From: Viola odorata | Lineage: Eukaryota > Streptophyta > Magnoliopsida > Malpighiales > Violaceae | Length of the DNA stretch: 64,000 nt | Reading direction: 5' to 3' | Assembly: GCA_963691705.1 (NCBI GenBank) | Contig: OY829539.1 | Coordinates: forward strand, 8,434,501-8,498,500 | In this document: positions 49,957 through 62,445 of the stretch, in pieces | Position numbering within the stretch: the stretch's first letter is position 1 | How the letters are laid out: every line of letters starts with the position of its first letter | The notes under the pieces: model-generated | Database searches by the model: none | What the model saw: the letters and a program-made list of their open reading frames with translations, nothing else | Told to the model about the DNA's origin: nothing | Position numbers and translations under genes: made by a program

Positions 49957-52900
49957 GATCAAGGCCAAGAAGGAGAAATGTGCGAAAAGACATACTTTCT
50001 GGGCAATTTCAGAAGAGTTTAAGCTTCAAGACTAGCGTCGAGACCATAGACACCAATTTCTCCATGTACTAATGTACTCGGATTGATATGCAAACTCTAT
50101 TTTTGTGCTGTGTTATCTGCATTTTGAGTGACTAAACATATAGCCTTGTTTGCGAGCGAGTGAGTAAACACATATCTGGTGAGGGCTGCTCGTGACTAGG
50201 CCTGATGTGGAAAAGTTCTACCTTTGGGGTCGGTATCCCAATGCTTTAATGCAGGTGTGCATCTAGGCAGGAAGCGCCTTATCGAGACCTGGACAATTGA
50301 CGGGTTTGATCATTCCAGTGCTTTGGTTGTTTGTGTTCATGTTTTGGTACTGTTTTTAATTTTGTGAATGCTCAAGTGCGACCATTGGGCAGTATGGGGA
50401 TATTTGATTACATGTATTTTATGAATGTTTTTCCTTCCATTCTTACCTCGATTTAGTCCTTGATACTACTAATTCGCTCGTGTTTCCATCTTTATCGCAG
50501 ATCAAGGCCAAGAAGCAGAAATGTGCTAAAAGACATACTTTCTGGGAAATTTCAGAAGAGTTTAAGCTTCAAGACTAGCGTCGAGACCATAGACACCAAT
50601 TTCTCCATGTACTAATGTACTCGGATTGATATGCAAACTCTATTTTTGTGCTGTGTTATCTGCATTTTGAGTGACTAAACATATAGCCTTGTTTGCGAGC
50701 GAGTGAGTAAACACATATCTGGTGAGGGTTGCTCGTGACTAGGCCTGATATGGAAAAGTTCTACCTTTGGGGTCGGTATCCCAATGCTTTAATGCAGGTG
50801 TGCATCTAGGCAGGAAGCGCCTTATCGAGACCTGGACAATTGACGGGTTTGATCATTCCAGTGCTTTGGTTGTTTGTGTTCATGTTTTTGTACTGTTTTT
50901 AATTTTGTGAATGCTCAAGGGCGACCATTGGGCATTGTAGGGATATTTGATTACATGTATTTTATGCATGTTTTTCCTTCCATTCTTACCTCGATTTAGG
51001 CCTTGATACTACTAATTCGCTCGTGTTTCCATCTTTATCGCAGATCAAGGCCAAGAAGCAGAAATGTGCTAAAAGACATACTTTCTGAGCAATTTCAGAA
51101 GAGTTTAAGCTTCAAGACTAGCGTCGAGACCATAGACACCAATTTCTCCATGTACTAATGTACTCGGATTGATATGCAAACTCTATTTTTGTGCTGTGTT
51201 ATCTGCATTTTGAGTGACTAAACATATAGCCTTGTTTGCGAGCGAGTGAGTAAACACATATCTGGTGAGGGCTGCTCGTGACTAGGCCTGATGTGGAAAA
51301 GTTCTACCTTTGGGGTCGGTATCCCAATGCTTTAATGCAGGTGTGCATCTAGGCAGGAAGCGCCTTATCGAGACCTGGACAATTGATGGGTTTGATCATT
51401 CCAGTGCTTTGGTTGTTTGTATTCATGTTTTGGTACTGTTTTTAATTTTGTGAATCCTGAAGGGCGGGCATTGGGCAGTGTGGGGATATTTGATTACATG
51501 TATTTTATGCATGTTTTTCCTTCCATTCTTACCTCGATTTAGGCCTTGATACTACTAATTCGCTCGTGTTTCAATCTTTATCGCAGATCAAGGCCAAGAA
51601 GCAGAAATGTGCTAAAAGACATACTTTCTGGGAAATTTCAGAAGAGTTTAAGCTTCAAGACTAGCGTCGAGACCATAGACACCAATTTCTCCATGTACTA
51701 ATGTACTCGGATTGATATGCAAACTCTATTTTTGTGCTGTGTTATCTGCATTTTGAGTGACTAAACATATAGCCTTGTTTGCGAGCGAGTGAGTAAACAC
51801 ATATCTGGTGAGGGCTGCTCGTGACTAGGCCTGATATGGAAAAGTTCTACCTTTGGGGTCGGTATCCCAATGCTTTAATGCAGGTGTGCATCTAGGCAGG
51901 AAGCGCCTTATCGAGACCTGGACAATTGACGGGTTTGATCATTCCAGTGCTTTGGTTGTTTGTGTTCATGTTTTGGTACTGTTTTTAATTTTGTGAATGC
52001 TCAAGGGAGACCATTGGGCAGTGTGGGGATATTTGATTACATGTATTTTATGCATGTTTTTCCTTCCATTCTTACCTCGATTTAGGCCTTGATACTACTA
52101 ATTCGCTCGTGTTTCCATCTTTATCGCAGATCAAGGCCAAGAAGCAGAAATGTGCTAAAAGACATACTTTCTGGGCAATTTCAGAAGAGTTTAAGCTTCA
52201 AGACTAGCGTCGAGACCATAGACACCAATTTCTCCATGTACTAATGTACTCGGATTGATATGCAAACTCTATTTTTGTGCTGTGTTATCTGCATTTTGAG
52301 TGACTAAACATATAGCCTTGTTTGCGAGCGAGTGAGTAAACACATATCTGGTGAGGGCTGCTCGTGACTAGGCCTGATGTGGAAAAGTTCTACCTTTGGG
52401 GTCGGTATCCCAATGCTTTAATGCAGGTGTGCATCTAGGCAGGAAGCGCCTTATCGAGACCTTGATAATTAACGGGTTTGATCATTCCAGTGCTTTGGTT
52501 GTTTGTGTTCATGTTTTGGGACAGTTTTTAATTTTGTGAATGCTCAAGGGCGAGCATTGGGCAGTGTGGGGATATTTGATTACATGTATTTTATGCATGT
52601 TTTTCCTTCCATTCTTACCTCGATTTAGGCCTTGATACTACTAATTCGCTCCTGTTTCCATCTTTATCGCAGATCAAGGCCAAGAAGGAGAAATGTGAGA
52701 AAAGACATACTTTCTGGGCAATTTCATAAGAGTTTAAGCTTCAAGACTAGCGTCGAGACCATAGACACCAATTTCTCCATGTACTAATGTACTCGGATTG
52801 ATATGCAAACTCTATTTTTGTGCTGTGTTATCTGCATTTTGAGTGACTAAACATATAGCCTTGTTTGCGAGCGAGTGAGTAAACACATATCTGGTGAGGG

Positions 52901-55900
52901 CTGCTCGTGACTAGGCCTGATATGGAAAAGTTCTACCTTTGGGGTCGGTATCCCAATGCTTTAATGCAGGTGTGCATCTAGGCAGGAAGCGCCTTATCGA
53001 GACCTGGACAATTGACGGGTTTGATCATTCCAGTGCTTTGGTTGTTTGTGTTCATGTTTTGGTACTGTTTTTAATTTTGTGAATGCTCAAGGGCGACCAT
53101 TGGGCAGTGTGGGGATATTTGATTACATGTATTTTATGCATGTTTTTCCTTCCATTCTTACCTCGATTTAGGCCTTGATACTACTAATTCGCTCGTGTTT
53201 CCATCTTTATCGCAGATCAAGGCCAAGAAGCAGAAATGTGCTAAAAGACATACTTTCTGAGCAATTTCAGAAGAGTTTAAGCTTCAAGACTAGCGTCGAG
53301 ACCATAGACACCAATTTCTCCATGTACTAATGTACTCGGATTGATATGCAAACTCTATTTTTGTGCTGTGTTATCTGCATTTTGAGTGACTAAACATATA
53401 GCCTTGTTTGCGAGCGAGTGAGTAAACACATATCTGGTGAGGGCTGCTCGTGACTAGGCCTGATATGGAAAAGTTCTACCTTTGGGGTCGGTATCCCAAT
53501 GCTTTAATGCAAGTGTGCATCTAGGCAGGAAGCGCCTTATCGAGACCTGGACTATTTACGGGTTTGATCATTCCAGTGCTTTGGTTGTTTGTGTTCATGT
53601 TTTGGTACTGTTTTTAATTTTGTGAATGCTCAAGGGCGACCATTGGGCAGTGTGGGGATATTTGATTACATGTATTTTATGCATGTTTTTCCTTCCATTC
53701 TTACCTCGATTTAGGCCTTGATACTACTAATTCGCTCGTGTTTCCATCTTTATCGCAGATCAAGGCCAAGAAGCAGAAATGTGCTAAAAGACATACTTTC
53801 TGGGCAATTTCAGAAGAGTTTAAGCTTCAAGACTAGCGTCGAGACCATAGACACCAATTTCTCCATGTACTAATGTACTCGGATTGATATGCAAACTCTA
53901 TTTTTGTGCTGTGTTATCTGCATTTTGAGTGACTAAACATATAGCCTTGTTTGCGAGCGAGTGAGTAAACACATATCTGGTGAGGGCTGCTCGTGACTAG
54001 GCCTGATGTGGAAAAGTTCTACCTTTGGGGTCGGTATCCCAATGCTTTAATGCAGGTGTGCATCTAGGCAGGAAGCGCCTTATCGAGACCTTGATAATTA
54101 ACGGGTTTGATCATTCCAGTGCTTTGGTTGTTTGTGTTCATGTTTTGGGACAGTTTTTAATTTTGTGAATGCTCAAGGGCGAGCATTGGGCAGTGTGGGG
54201 ATATTTGATTACATGTATTTTATGCATGTTTTTCCTTCCATTCTTACCTCGATTTAGGCCTTGATACTACTAATTCGCTCCTGTTTCCATCTTTATCGCA
54301 GATCAAGGCCAAGAAGGAGAAATGTGCGAAAAGACATACTTTCTGGGCAATTTCAGAAGAGTTTAAGCTTCAAGACTAGCGTCGAGACCATAGACACCAA
54401 TTTCTCCATGTACTAATGTACTCGGATTGATATGCAAACTCTATTTTTGTGCTGTGTTATCTGCATTTTGAGTGACTAAACATATAGCCTTGTTTGCGAG
54501 CGAGTGAGTAAACACATATCTGGTGAGGGCTGCTCGTGACTAGGCCTGATGTGGAAAAGTTCTACCTTTGGGGTCGGTATCCCAATGCTTTAATGCAGGT
54601 GTGCATCTAGGCAGGAAGCGCCTTATCGAGACCTGGACAATTGACGGGTTTGATCATTCCAGTGCTTTGGTTGTTTGTGTTCATGTTTTGGTACTGTTTT
54701 TAATTTTGTGAATGCTCAAGGGCGACCATTGGGCAGTGTGGGGATATTTGATTACATGTATTTTATGAATGTTTTTCCTTCCATTCTTACCTCGATTTAG
54801 GCCTTGATACTACTAATTCGCTCGTGTTTCCATCTTTATCGCAGATCAAGGCCAAGAAGCAGAAATGTGCTAAAAGACATACTTTCTGGGAAATTTCAGA
54901 AGAGTTTAAGCTTCAAGACTAGCGTCGAGACCATAGACACCAATTTCTCCATGTACTAATGTACTCGGATTGATATGCAAACTCTATTTTTGTGCTGTGT
55001 TATCTGCATTTTGAGTGACTAAACATATAGCCTTGTTTGCGAGCGAGTGAGTAAACACATATCTGGTGAGGGTTGCTCGTGACTAGGCCTGATATGGAAA
55101 AGTTCTACCTTTGGGGTCGGTATCCCAATGCTTTAATGCAGGTGTGCATCTAGGCAGGAAGCGCCTTATCGAGACCTGGACAATTGACGGGTTTGATCAT
55201 TCCAGTGCTTTGGTTGTTTGTGTTCATGTTTTGGTACTGTTTTTAATTTTGTGAATGCTCAAGGGCGACCATTGGGCAGTGTAGGGATATTTGATTACAT
55301 GTATTTTATGCATGTTTTTCCTTCCATTCTTACCTCGATTTAGGCCTTGATACTACTAATTCGCTCGTGTTTCCATCTTTATCGCAGATCAAGGCCAAGA
55401 AGCAGAAATGTGCTAAAAGACATACTTTCTGAGCAATTTCAGAAGAGTTTAAGCTTCAAGACTAGCGTCGAGACCATAGACACCAATTTCTCCATGTACT
55501 AATGTACTCGGATTGATATGCAAACTCTATTTTTGTGCTGTGTTATCTGCATTTTGAGTGACTAAACATATAGCCTTGTTTGCAAGCGAGTGAGTAAACA
55601 CATATCTGGTGAGGGCTGCTCGTGACTAGGCCTGATATGGAAAAGTTCTACCTTTGGGGTCGGTATCCCAATGCTTTAATGCAGGTGTGCATCTAGGCAG
55701 GAAGCGCCTTATCGAGACCTGCACAATTGACGGGTTTGATCATTCCAGTGCTTTGGTTGTTTGTGTTCATGTTTTGGTACTGTTTTTAATTTTGTGAATG
55801 CTCAAGGGCGACAATTGGGCAGTGTGGGGATATTTGATTACATGTATTTTATGCATGTTTTTCCTTCCATTCTTACCTCGATTTAGGCCTTGATACTACT

Positions 55901-56472
55901 AATTCGCTCGTGTTTCCATCTTTATCGCAGATCAAGGCCAAGAAGCAGAAATGTGCTAAAAGACATACTTTCTGGGCAATTTCAGAAGAGTTTAAGCTTC
56001 AAGACTAGCGTCGAGACCATAGACACCAATTTCTCCATGTACTAATGTACTCGGATTGATATGCAAACTCTATTTTTGTGCTGTGTTATCTGCATTTTGA
56101 GTGACTAAACATATAGCCTTGTTTGCGAGCGAGTGAGTAAACACATATCTGGTGAGGGCTGCTCGTGACTAGGCCTGATGTGGAAAAGTTCTACCTTTGG
56201 GGTCGGTATCCCAATGCTTTAATGCAGGTGTGCATCTAGGCAGGAAGCGCCTTATCGAGACCTTGATAATTAACGGGTTTGATCATTCCAGTGCTTTGGT
56301 TGTTTGTGTTCATGTTTTGGGACAGTTTTTAATTTTGTGAATGCTCAAGGGCGAGCATTGGGCAGTGTGGGGATATTTGATTACATGTATTTTATGCATG
56401 TTTTTCCTTCCATTCTTACCTCGATTTAGGCCTTGATACTACTAATTCGCTCCTGTTTCCATCTTTATCGCA
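49957..56472 (+). repeat. Twelve-copy unit (6516 bp), copies 93-104
   Basis: Diagnostic copies: 93 (17G, AAGTGCG at 421T, 468A, TTTAGTCC), 94 (GGTTGCTC at 230T, GCATTGTAGG at 436T/440A), 95 (46A, GATGGG, class C cluster and 531A), 96 (423A), 97 (F), 98 (K, with private GTGAGAAAAG and CATAAGAG), 99 (46A, 298A, private GGACTATTTAC), 100 (F), 101 (17G, 468A), 102 (230T, 440A), 103 (46A, 336C) and 104 (F). The triplet 101-103 is a relative of 93-95. The whole set recurs in shortened form from 56473. Confidence 0.75.
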
Positions 56473-57015
56473 GATCAAGGCCAAGAAGGAGAAATGTGCG
56501 AAAAGACATACTTTCTGGGCAATTTCAGAAGAGTTTAAGCTTCAAGACTAGCGTCGAGACCATAGACACCAATTTCTCCATGTACTAATGTACTCGGATT
56601 GATATGCAAACTCTATTTTTGTGCTGTGTTATCTGCATTTTGAGTGACTAAACATATAGCCTTGTTTGCGAGCGAGTGAGTAAACACATATCTGGTGAGG
56701 GCTGCTCGTGACTAGGCCTGATGTGGAAAATTTCTACCTTTGGGGTCGGTATCCCAATGCTTTAATGCAGGTGTGCATCTAGGCAGGAAGCGCCTTATCG
56801 AGACCTGGACAATTGACGGGTTTGATCATTCCAGTGCTTTGGTTGTTTGTGTTCATGTTTTGGTACTGTTTTTAATTTTGTGAATGCTCAAGTGCGACCA
56901 TTGGGCATTGTAGGGATATTTGATTACATGTATTTTATGCATGTTTTTCCTTCCATTCTTACCTCGATTTAGGCCTTGATACTACTAATTCGCTCGTGTT
57001 TCCATCTTTATCGCA
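56473..57015 (+). repeat. Hybrid monomer, copy 105 (front of 93-type, back of 94-type)
   Basis: The front has 17G, 48C, 251G and 421T (AAGTGCGACC), as in the copy at 49957. The back has 436T and 440A (GCATTGTAGG) and the ordinary ATGCATG, as in the copy at 50500. The switch lies in the bases between 421 and 436 of the unit, among the narrowest exchange intervals in the window. There is one private change, AAAATTTCTA. The fusion removes one monomer without changing the register. Confidence 0.75.
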
Positions 57016-58101
57016 GATCAAGGCCAAGAAGCAGAAATGTGCTAAAAGACATACTTTCTGAGCAATTTCAGAAGAGTTTAAGCTTCAAGACTAGCGTCGA
57101 GACCATAGACACCAATTTCTCCATGTACTAATGTACTCGGATTGATATGCAAACTCTATTTTTGTGCTGTGTTATCTGCATTTTGAGTGACTAAACATAT
57201 AGCCTTGTTTGCGAGCGAGTGAGTAAACACATATCTGGTGAGGGCTGCTCGTGACTAGGCCTGATGTGGAAAAGTTCTACCTTTGGGGTCGGTATCCCAA
57301 TGCTTTAATGCAGGTGTGCATCTAGGCAGGAAGCGCCTTATCGAGACCTGGACAATTGATGGGTTTGATCATTCCAGTGCTTTGGTTGTTTGTGTTCATG
57401 TTTTGGTACTGTTTTTAATTTTGTGAATCCTGAAGGGCGGGCATTGGGCAGTGTGGGGATATTTGATTACATGTATTTTATGCATGTTTTTCCTTCCATT
57501 CTTACCTCGATTTAGGCCTTGATACTACTAATTCGCTCGTGTTTCAATCTTTATCGCAGATCAAGGCCAAGAAGCAGAAATGTGCTAAAAGACATACTTT
57601 CTGGGAAATTTCAGAAGAGTTTAAGCTTCAAGACTAGCGTCGAGACCATAGACACCAATTTCTCCATGTACTAATGTACTCGGATTGATATGCAAACTCT
57701 ATTTTTGTGCTGTGTTATCTGCATTTTGAGTGACTAAACATATAGCCTTGTTTGCGAGCGAGTGAGTAAACACATATCTGGTGAGGGCTGCTCGTGACTA
57801 GGCCTGATATGGAAAAGTTCTACCTTTGGGGTCGGTATCCCAATGCTTTAATGCAGGTGTGCATCTAGGCAGGAAGCGCCTTATCGAGACCTGGACAATT
57901 GACGGGTTTGATCATTCCAGTGCTTTGGTTGTTTGTGTTCATGTTTTGGTACTGTTTTTAATTTTGTGAATGCTCAAGGGAGACCATTGGGCAGTGTGGG
58001 GATATTTGATTACATGTATTTTATGCATGTTTTTCCTTCCATTCTTACCTCGATTTAGGCCTTGATACTACTAATTCGCTCGTGTTTCCATCTTTATCGC
58101 A

Positions 58102-58644
58102 GATCAAGGCCAAGAAGCAGAAATGTGCTAAAAGACATACTTTCTGGGCAATTTCAGAAGAGTTTAAGCTTCAAGACTAGCGTCGAGACCATAGACACCA
58201 ATTTCTCCATGTACTAATGTACTCGGATTGATATGCAAACTCTATTTTTGTGCTGTGTTATCTGCATTTTGAGTGACTAAACATATAGCCTTGTTTGCGA
58301 GCGAGTGAGTAAACACATATCTGGTGAGGGCTGCTCGTGACTAGGCCTGATGTGGAAAAGTTCTACCTTTGGGGTCGGTATCCCAATGCTTTAATGCAGG
58401 TGTGCATCTAGGCAGGAAGCGCCTTATCGAGACCTGGACAATTGACGGGTTTGATCATTCCAGTGCTTTGGTTGTTTGTGTTCATGTTTTGGTACTGTTT
58501 TTAATTTTGTGAATGCTCAAGGGCGACCATTGGGCAGTGTGGGGATATTTGATTACATGTATTTTATGCATGTTTTTCCTTCCATTCTTACCTCGATTTA
58601 GGCCTTGATACTACTAATTCGCTCGTGTTTCCATCTTTATCGCA
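58102..58644 (+). repeat. Hybrid monomer, copy 108 (F front, K-type back)
   Basis: The front has 17C, 28T, 48C and 251G, as the F copy at 52129. The back has 335G/338C/343G, 392T, 426C and CTCGTG, as the copy at 52672. The switch lies between 251 and 335. It is the second point where the right-hand block has one monomer in place of two. Confidence 0.7.
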
Positions 58645-61359
58645 GATCAAGGCCAAGAAGCAGAAATGTGCTAAAAGACATACTTTCTGAGCAATTTCAG
58701 AAGAGTTTAAGCTTCAAGACTAGCGTCGAGACCATAGACACCAATTTCTCCATGTACTAATGTACTCGGATTGATATGCAAACTCTATTTTTGTGCTGTG
58801 TTATCTGCATTTTGAGTGACTAAACATATAGCCTTGTTTGCGAGCGAGTGAGTAAACACATATCTGGTGAGGGCTGCTCGTGACTAGGCCTGATATGGAA
58901 AAGTTCTACCTTTGGGGTCGGTATCCCAATGCTTTAATGCAAGTGTGCATCTAGGCAGGAAGCGCCTTATCGAGACCTGGACAATTGACGGGTTTGATCA
59001 TTCCAGTGCTTTGGTTGTTTGTGTTCATGTTTTGGTACTGTTTTTAATTTTGTGAATGCTCAAGGGCGACCATTGGGCAGTGTGGGGATATTTGATTACA
59101 TGTATTTTATGCATGTTTTTCCTTCCATTCTTACCTCGATTTAGGCCTTGATACTACTAATTCGCTCGTGTTTCCATCTTTATCGCAGATCAAGGCCAAG
59201 AAGCAGAAATGTGCTAAAAGACATACTTTCTGGGCAATTTCAGAAGAGTTTAAGCTTCAAGACTAGCGTCGAGACCATAGACACCAATTTCTCCATGTAC
59301 TAATGTACTCGGATTGATATGCAAACTCTATTTTTGTGCTGTGTTATCTGCATTTTGAGTGACTAAACATATAGCCTTGTTTGCGAGCGAGTGAGTAAAC
59401 ACATATCTGGTGAGGGCTGCTCGTGACTAGGCCTGATGTGGAAAAGTTCTACCTTTGGGGTCGGTATCCCAATGCTTTAATGCAGGTGTGCATCTAGGCA
59501 GGAAGCGCCTTATCGAGACCTTGATAATTAACGGGTTTGATCATTCCAGTGCTTTGGTTGTTTGTGTTCATGTTTTGGGACAGTTTTTAATTTTGTGAAT
59601 GCTCAAGGGCGAGCATTGGGCAGTGTGGGGATATTTGATTACATGTATTTTATGCATGTTTTTCCTTCCATTCTTACCTCGATTTAGGCCTTGATACTAC
59701 TAATTCGCTCCTGTTTCCATCTTTATCGCAGATCAAGGCCAAGAAGGAGAAATGTGCGAAAAGACATACTTTCTGGGCAATTTCAGAAGAGTTTAAGCTT
59801 CAAGACTAGCGTCGAGACCATAGACACCAATTTCTCCATGTACTAATGTACTCGGATTGATATGCAAACTCTATTTTTGTGCTGTGTTATCTGCATTTTG
59901 AGTGACTAAACATATAGCCTTGTTTGCGAGCGAGTGAGTAAACACATATCTGGTGAGGGCTGCTCGTGACTAGGCCTGATGTGGAAAAGTTCTACCTTTG
60001 GGGTCGGTATCCCAATGCTTTAATGCAGGTGTGCATCTAGGCAGGAAGCGCCTTATCGAGACCTGGACAATTGACGGGTTTGATCATTCCAGTGCTTTGG
60101 TTGTTTGTGTTCATGTTTTGGTACTGTTTTTAATTTTGTGAATGCTCAAGGGCGACCATTGGGCAGTGTGGGGATATTTGATTACATGTATTTTATGAAT
60201 GTTTTTCCTTCCATTCTTACCTCGATTTAGGCCTTGATACTACTAATTCGCTCGTGTTTCCATCTTTATCGCAGATCAAGGCCAAGAAGCAGAAATGTGC
60301 TAAAAGACATACTTTCTGGGAAATTTCAGAAGAGTTTAAGCTTCAAGACTAGCGTCGAGACCATAGACACCAATTTCTCCATGTACTAATGTACTCGGAT
60401 TGATATGCAAACTCTATTTTTGTGCTGTGTTATCTGCATTTTGAGTGACTAAACATATAGCCTTGTTTGCGAGCGAGTGAGTAAACACATATCTGGTGAG
60501 GGTTGCTCGTGACTAGGCCTGATATGGAAAAGTTCTACCTTTGGGGTCGGTATCCCAATGCTTTAATGCAGGTGTGCATCTAGGCAGGAAGCGCCTTATC
60601 GAGACCTGGACAATTGACGGGTTTGATCATTCCAGTGCTTTGGTTGTTTGTGTTCATGTTTTGGTACTGTTTTTAATTTTGTGAATGCTAAAGGGCGACC
60701 ATTGGGCAGTGTAGGGATATTTGATTACATGTATTTTATGCATGTTTTTCCTTCCATTCTTACCTCGATTTAGGCCTTGATACTACTAATTCGCTCGTGT
60801 TTCCATCTTTATCGCAGATCAAGGCCAAGAAGCAGAAATGTGCTAAAAGACATACTTTCTGAGCAATTTCAGAAGAGTTTAAGCTTCAAGACTAGCGTCG
60901 AGACCATAGACACCAATTTCTCCATGTACTAATGTACTCGGATTGATATGCAAACTCTATTTTTGTGCTGTGTTATCTGCATTTTGAGTGACTAAACATA
61001 TAGCCTTGTTTGCGAGCGAGTGAGTAAACACATATCTGGTGAGGGCTGCTCGTGACTAGGCCTGATATGGAAAAGTTCTACCTTTGGGGTCGGTATCCCA
61101 ATGCTTTAATGCAGGTGTGCATCTAGGCAGGAAGCGCCTTATCGAGACCTGCACAATTGACGGGTTTGATCATTCCAGTGCTTTGGTTGTTTGTGTTCAT
61201 GTTTTGGTACTGTTTTTAATTTTGTGAATGCTCAAGGGCGACCATTGGGCAGTGTGGGGATATTTGATTACATGTATTTTATGCATGTTTTTCCTTCCAT
61301 TCTTACCTCGATTTAGGCCTTGATACTACTAATTCGCTCGTGTTTCCATCTTTATCGCA

Positions 61360-62445
61360 GATCAAGGCCAAGAAGCAGAAATGTGCTAAAAGACATACTT
61401 TCTGGGAAATTTCAGAAGAGTTTAAGCTTCAAGACTAGCGTCGAGACCATAGACACCAATTTCTCCATGTACTAATGTACTCGGATTGATATGCAAACTC
61501 TATTTTTGTGCTGTGTTATCTGCATTTTGAGTGACTAAACATATAGCCTTGTTTGCGAGCGAGTGAGTAAACACATATCTGGTGAGGGCTGCTCGTGACT
61601 AGGCCTGATGTGGAAAAGTTCTACCTTTGGGGTCGGTATCCCAATGCTTTAATGCAGGTGTGCATCTAGGCAGGAAGCGCCTTATCGAGACCTTGATAAT
61701 TAACGGGTTTGATCATTCCAGTGCTTTGGTTGTTTGTGTTCATGTTTTGGGACAGTTTTTAATTTTGTGAATGCTCAAGGGCGAGCATTGGGCAGTGTGG
61801 GGATATTTGATTACATGTATTTTATGCATGTTTTTCCTTCCATTCTTACCTCGATTTAGGCCTTGATACTACTAATTCGCTCGTGTTTCCATCTTTATCG
61901 CAGATCAAGGCCAAGAAGCAGAAATGTGCTAAAAGACATACTTTCTGGGCAATTTCAGAAGAGTTTAAGCTTCAAGACTAGCGTCGAGACCATAGACACC
62001 AATTTCTCCATGTACTAATGTACTCGGATTGATATGCAAACTCTATTTTTGTGCTGTGTTATCTGCATTTTGAGTGACTAAACATATAGCCTTGTTTGCG
62101 AGCGAGTGAGTAAACACATATCTGGTGAGGGCTGCTCGTGACTAGGCCTGATGTGGAAAAGTTCTACCTTTGGGGTCGGTATCCCAATGCTTTAATGCAG
62201 GTGTGCATCTAGGCAGGAAGCGCCTTATCGAGACCTTGATAATTAACGGGTTTGATCATTCCAGTGCTCTGGTTGTTTGTGTTCATGTTTTGGGACAGTT
62301 TTTAATTTTGTGAATGCTCAAGGGCGAGCATTGGGCAGTGTGGGGATATTTGATTACATGTATTTTATGCATGTTTTTCCTTCCATTCTTACCTCGATTT
62401 AGGCCTTGATACTACTAATTCGCTCCTGTTTCCATCTTTATCGCA
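61360..62445 (+). repeat. F-F pair (copies 114-115)
   Basis: Both have 251G, the 335T haplotype, 395A and 426G. Copy 114 lacks 48C and ends in CTCGTG. Copy 115 has 48C, a private GCTCTGG and ends in CTCCTG, which here, as elsewhere, precedes a 17G copy. Adjacent F copies are rare in the window and mark another local rearrangement. Confidence 0.7.

Larger units (their letters stand above)
56473..61359 (+). repeat. Shortened iteration, copies 105-113 (two hybrid monomers)
   Basis: Matched to copies 93-103, this block has nine monomers where the other has eleven. Copy 105 stands for 93+94, 106 for 95 (46A, GATGGG, 531A), 107 for 96 (423A), 108 for 97+98, 109 for 99 (46A, 298A), 110 for 100 (F), 111 for 101 (468A), 112 for 102 (230T, 440A) and 113 for 103 (336C). 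The copy spacing between homologues falls from 12 to 11 to 10 across the two hybrids while the 543-bp register is kept. Confidence 0.75.
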
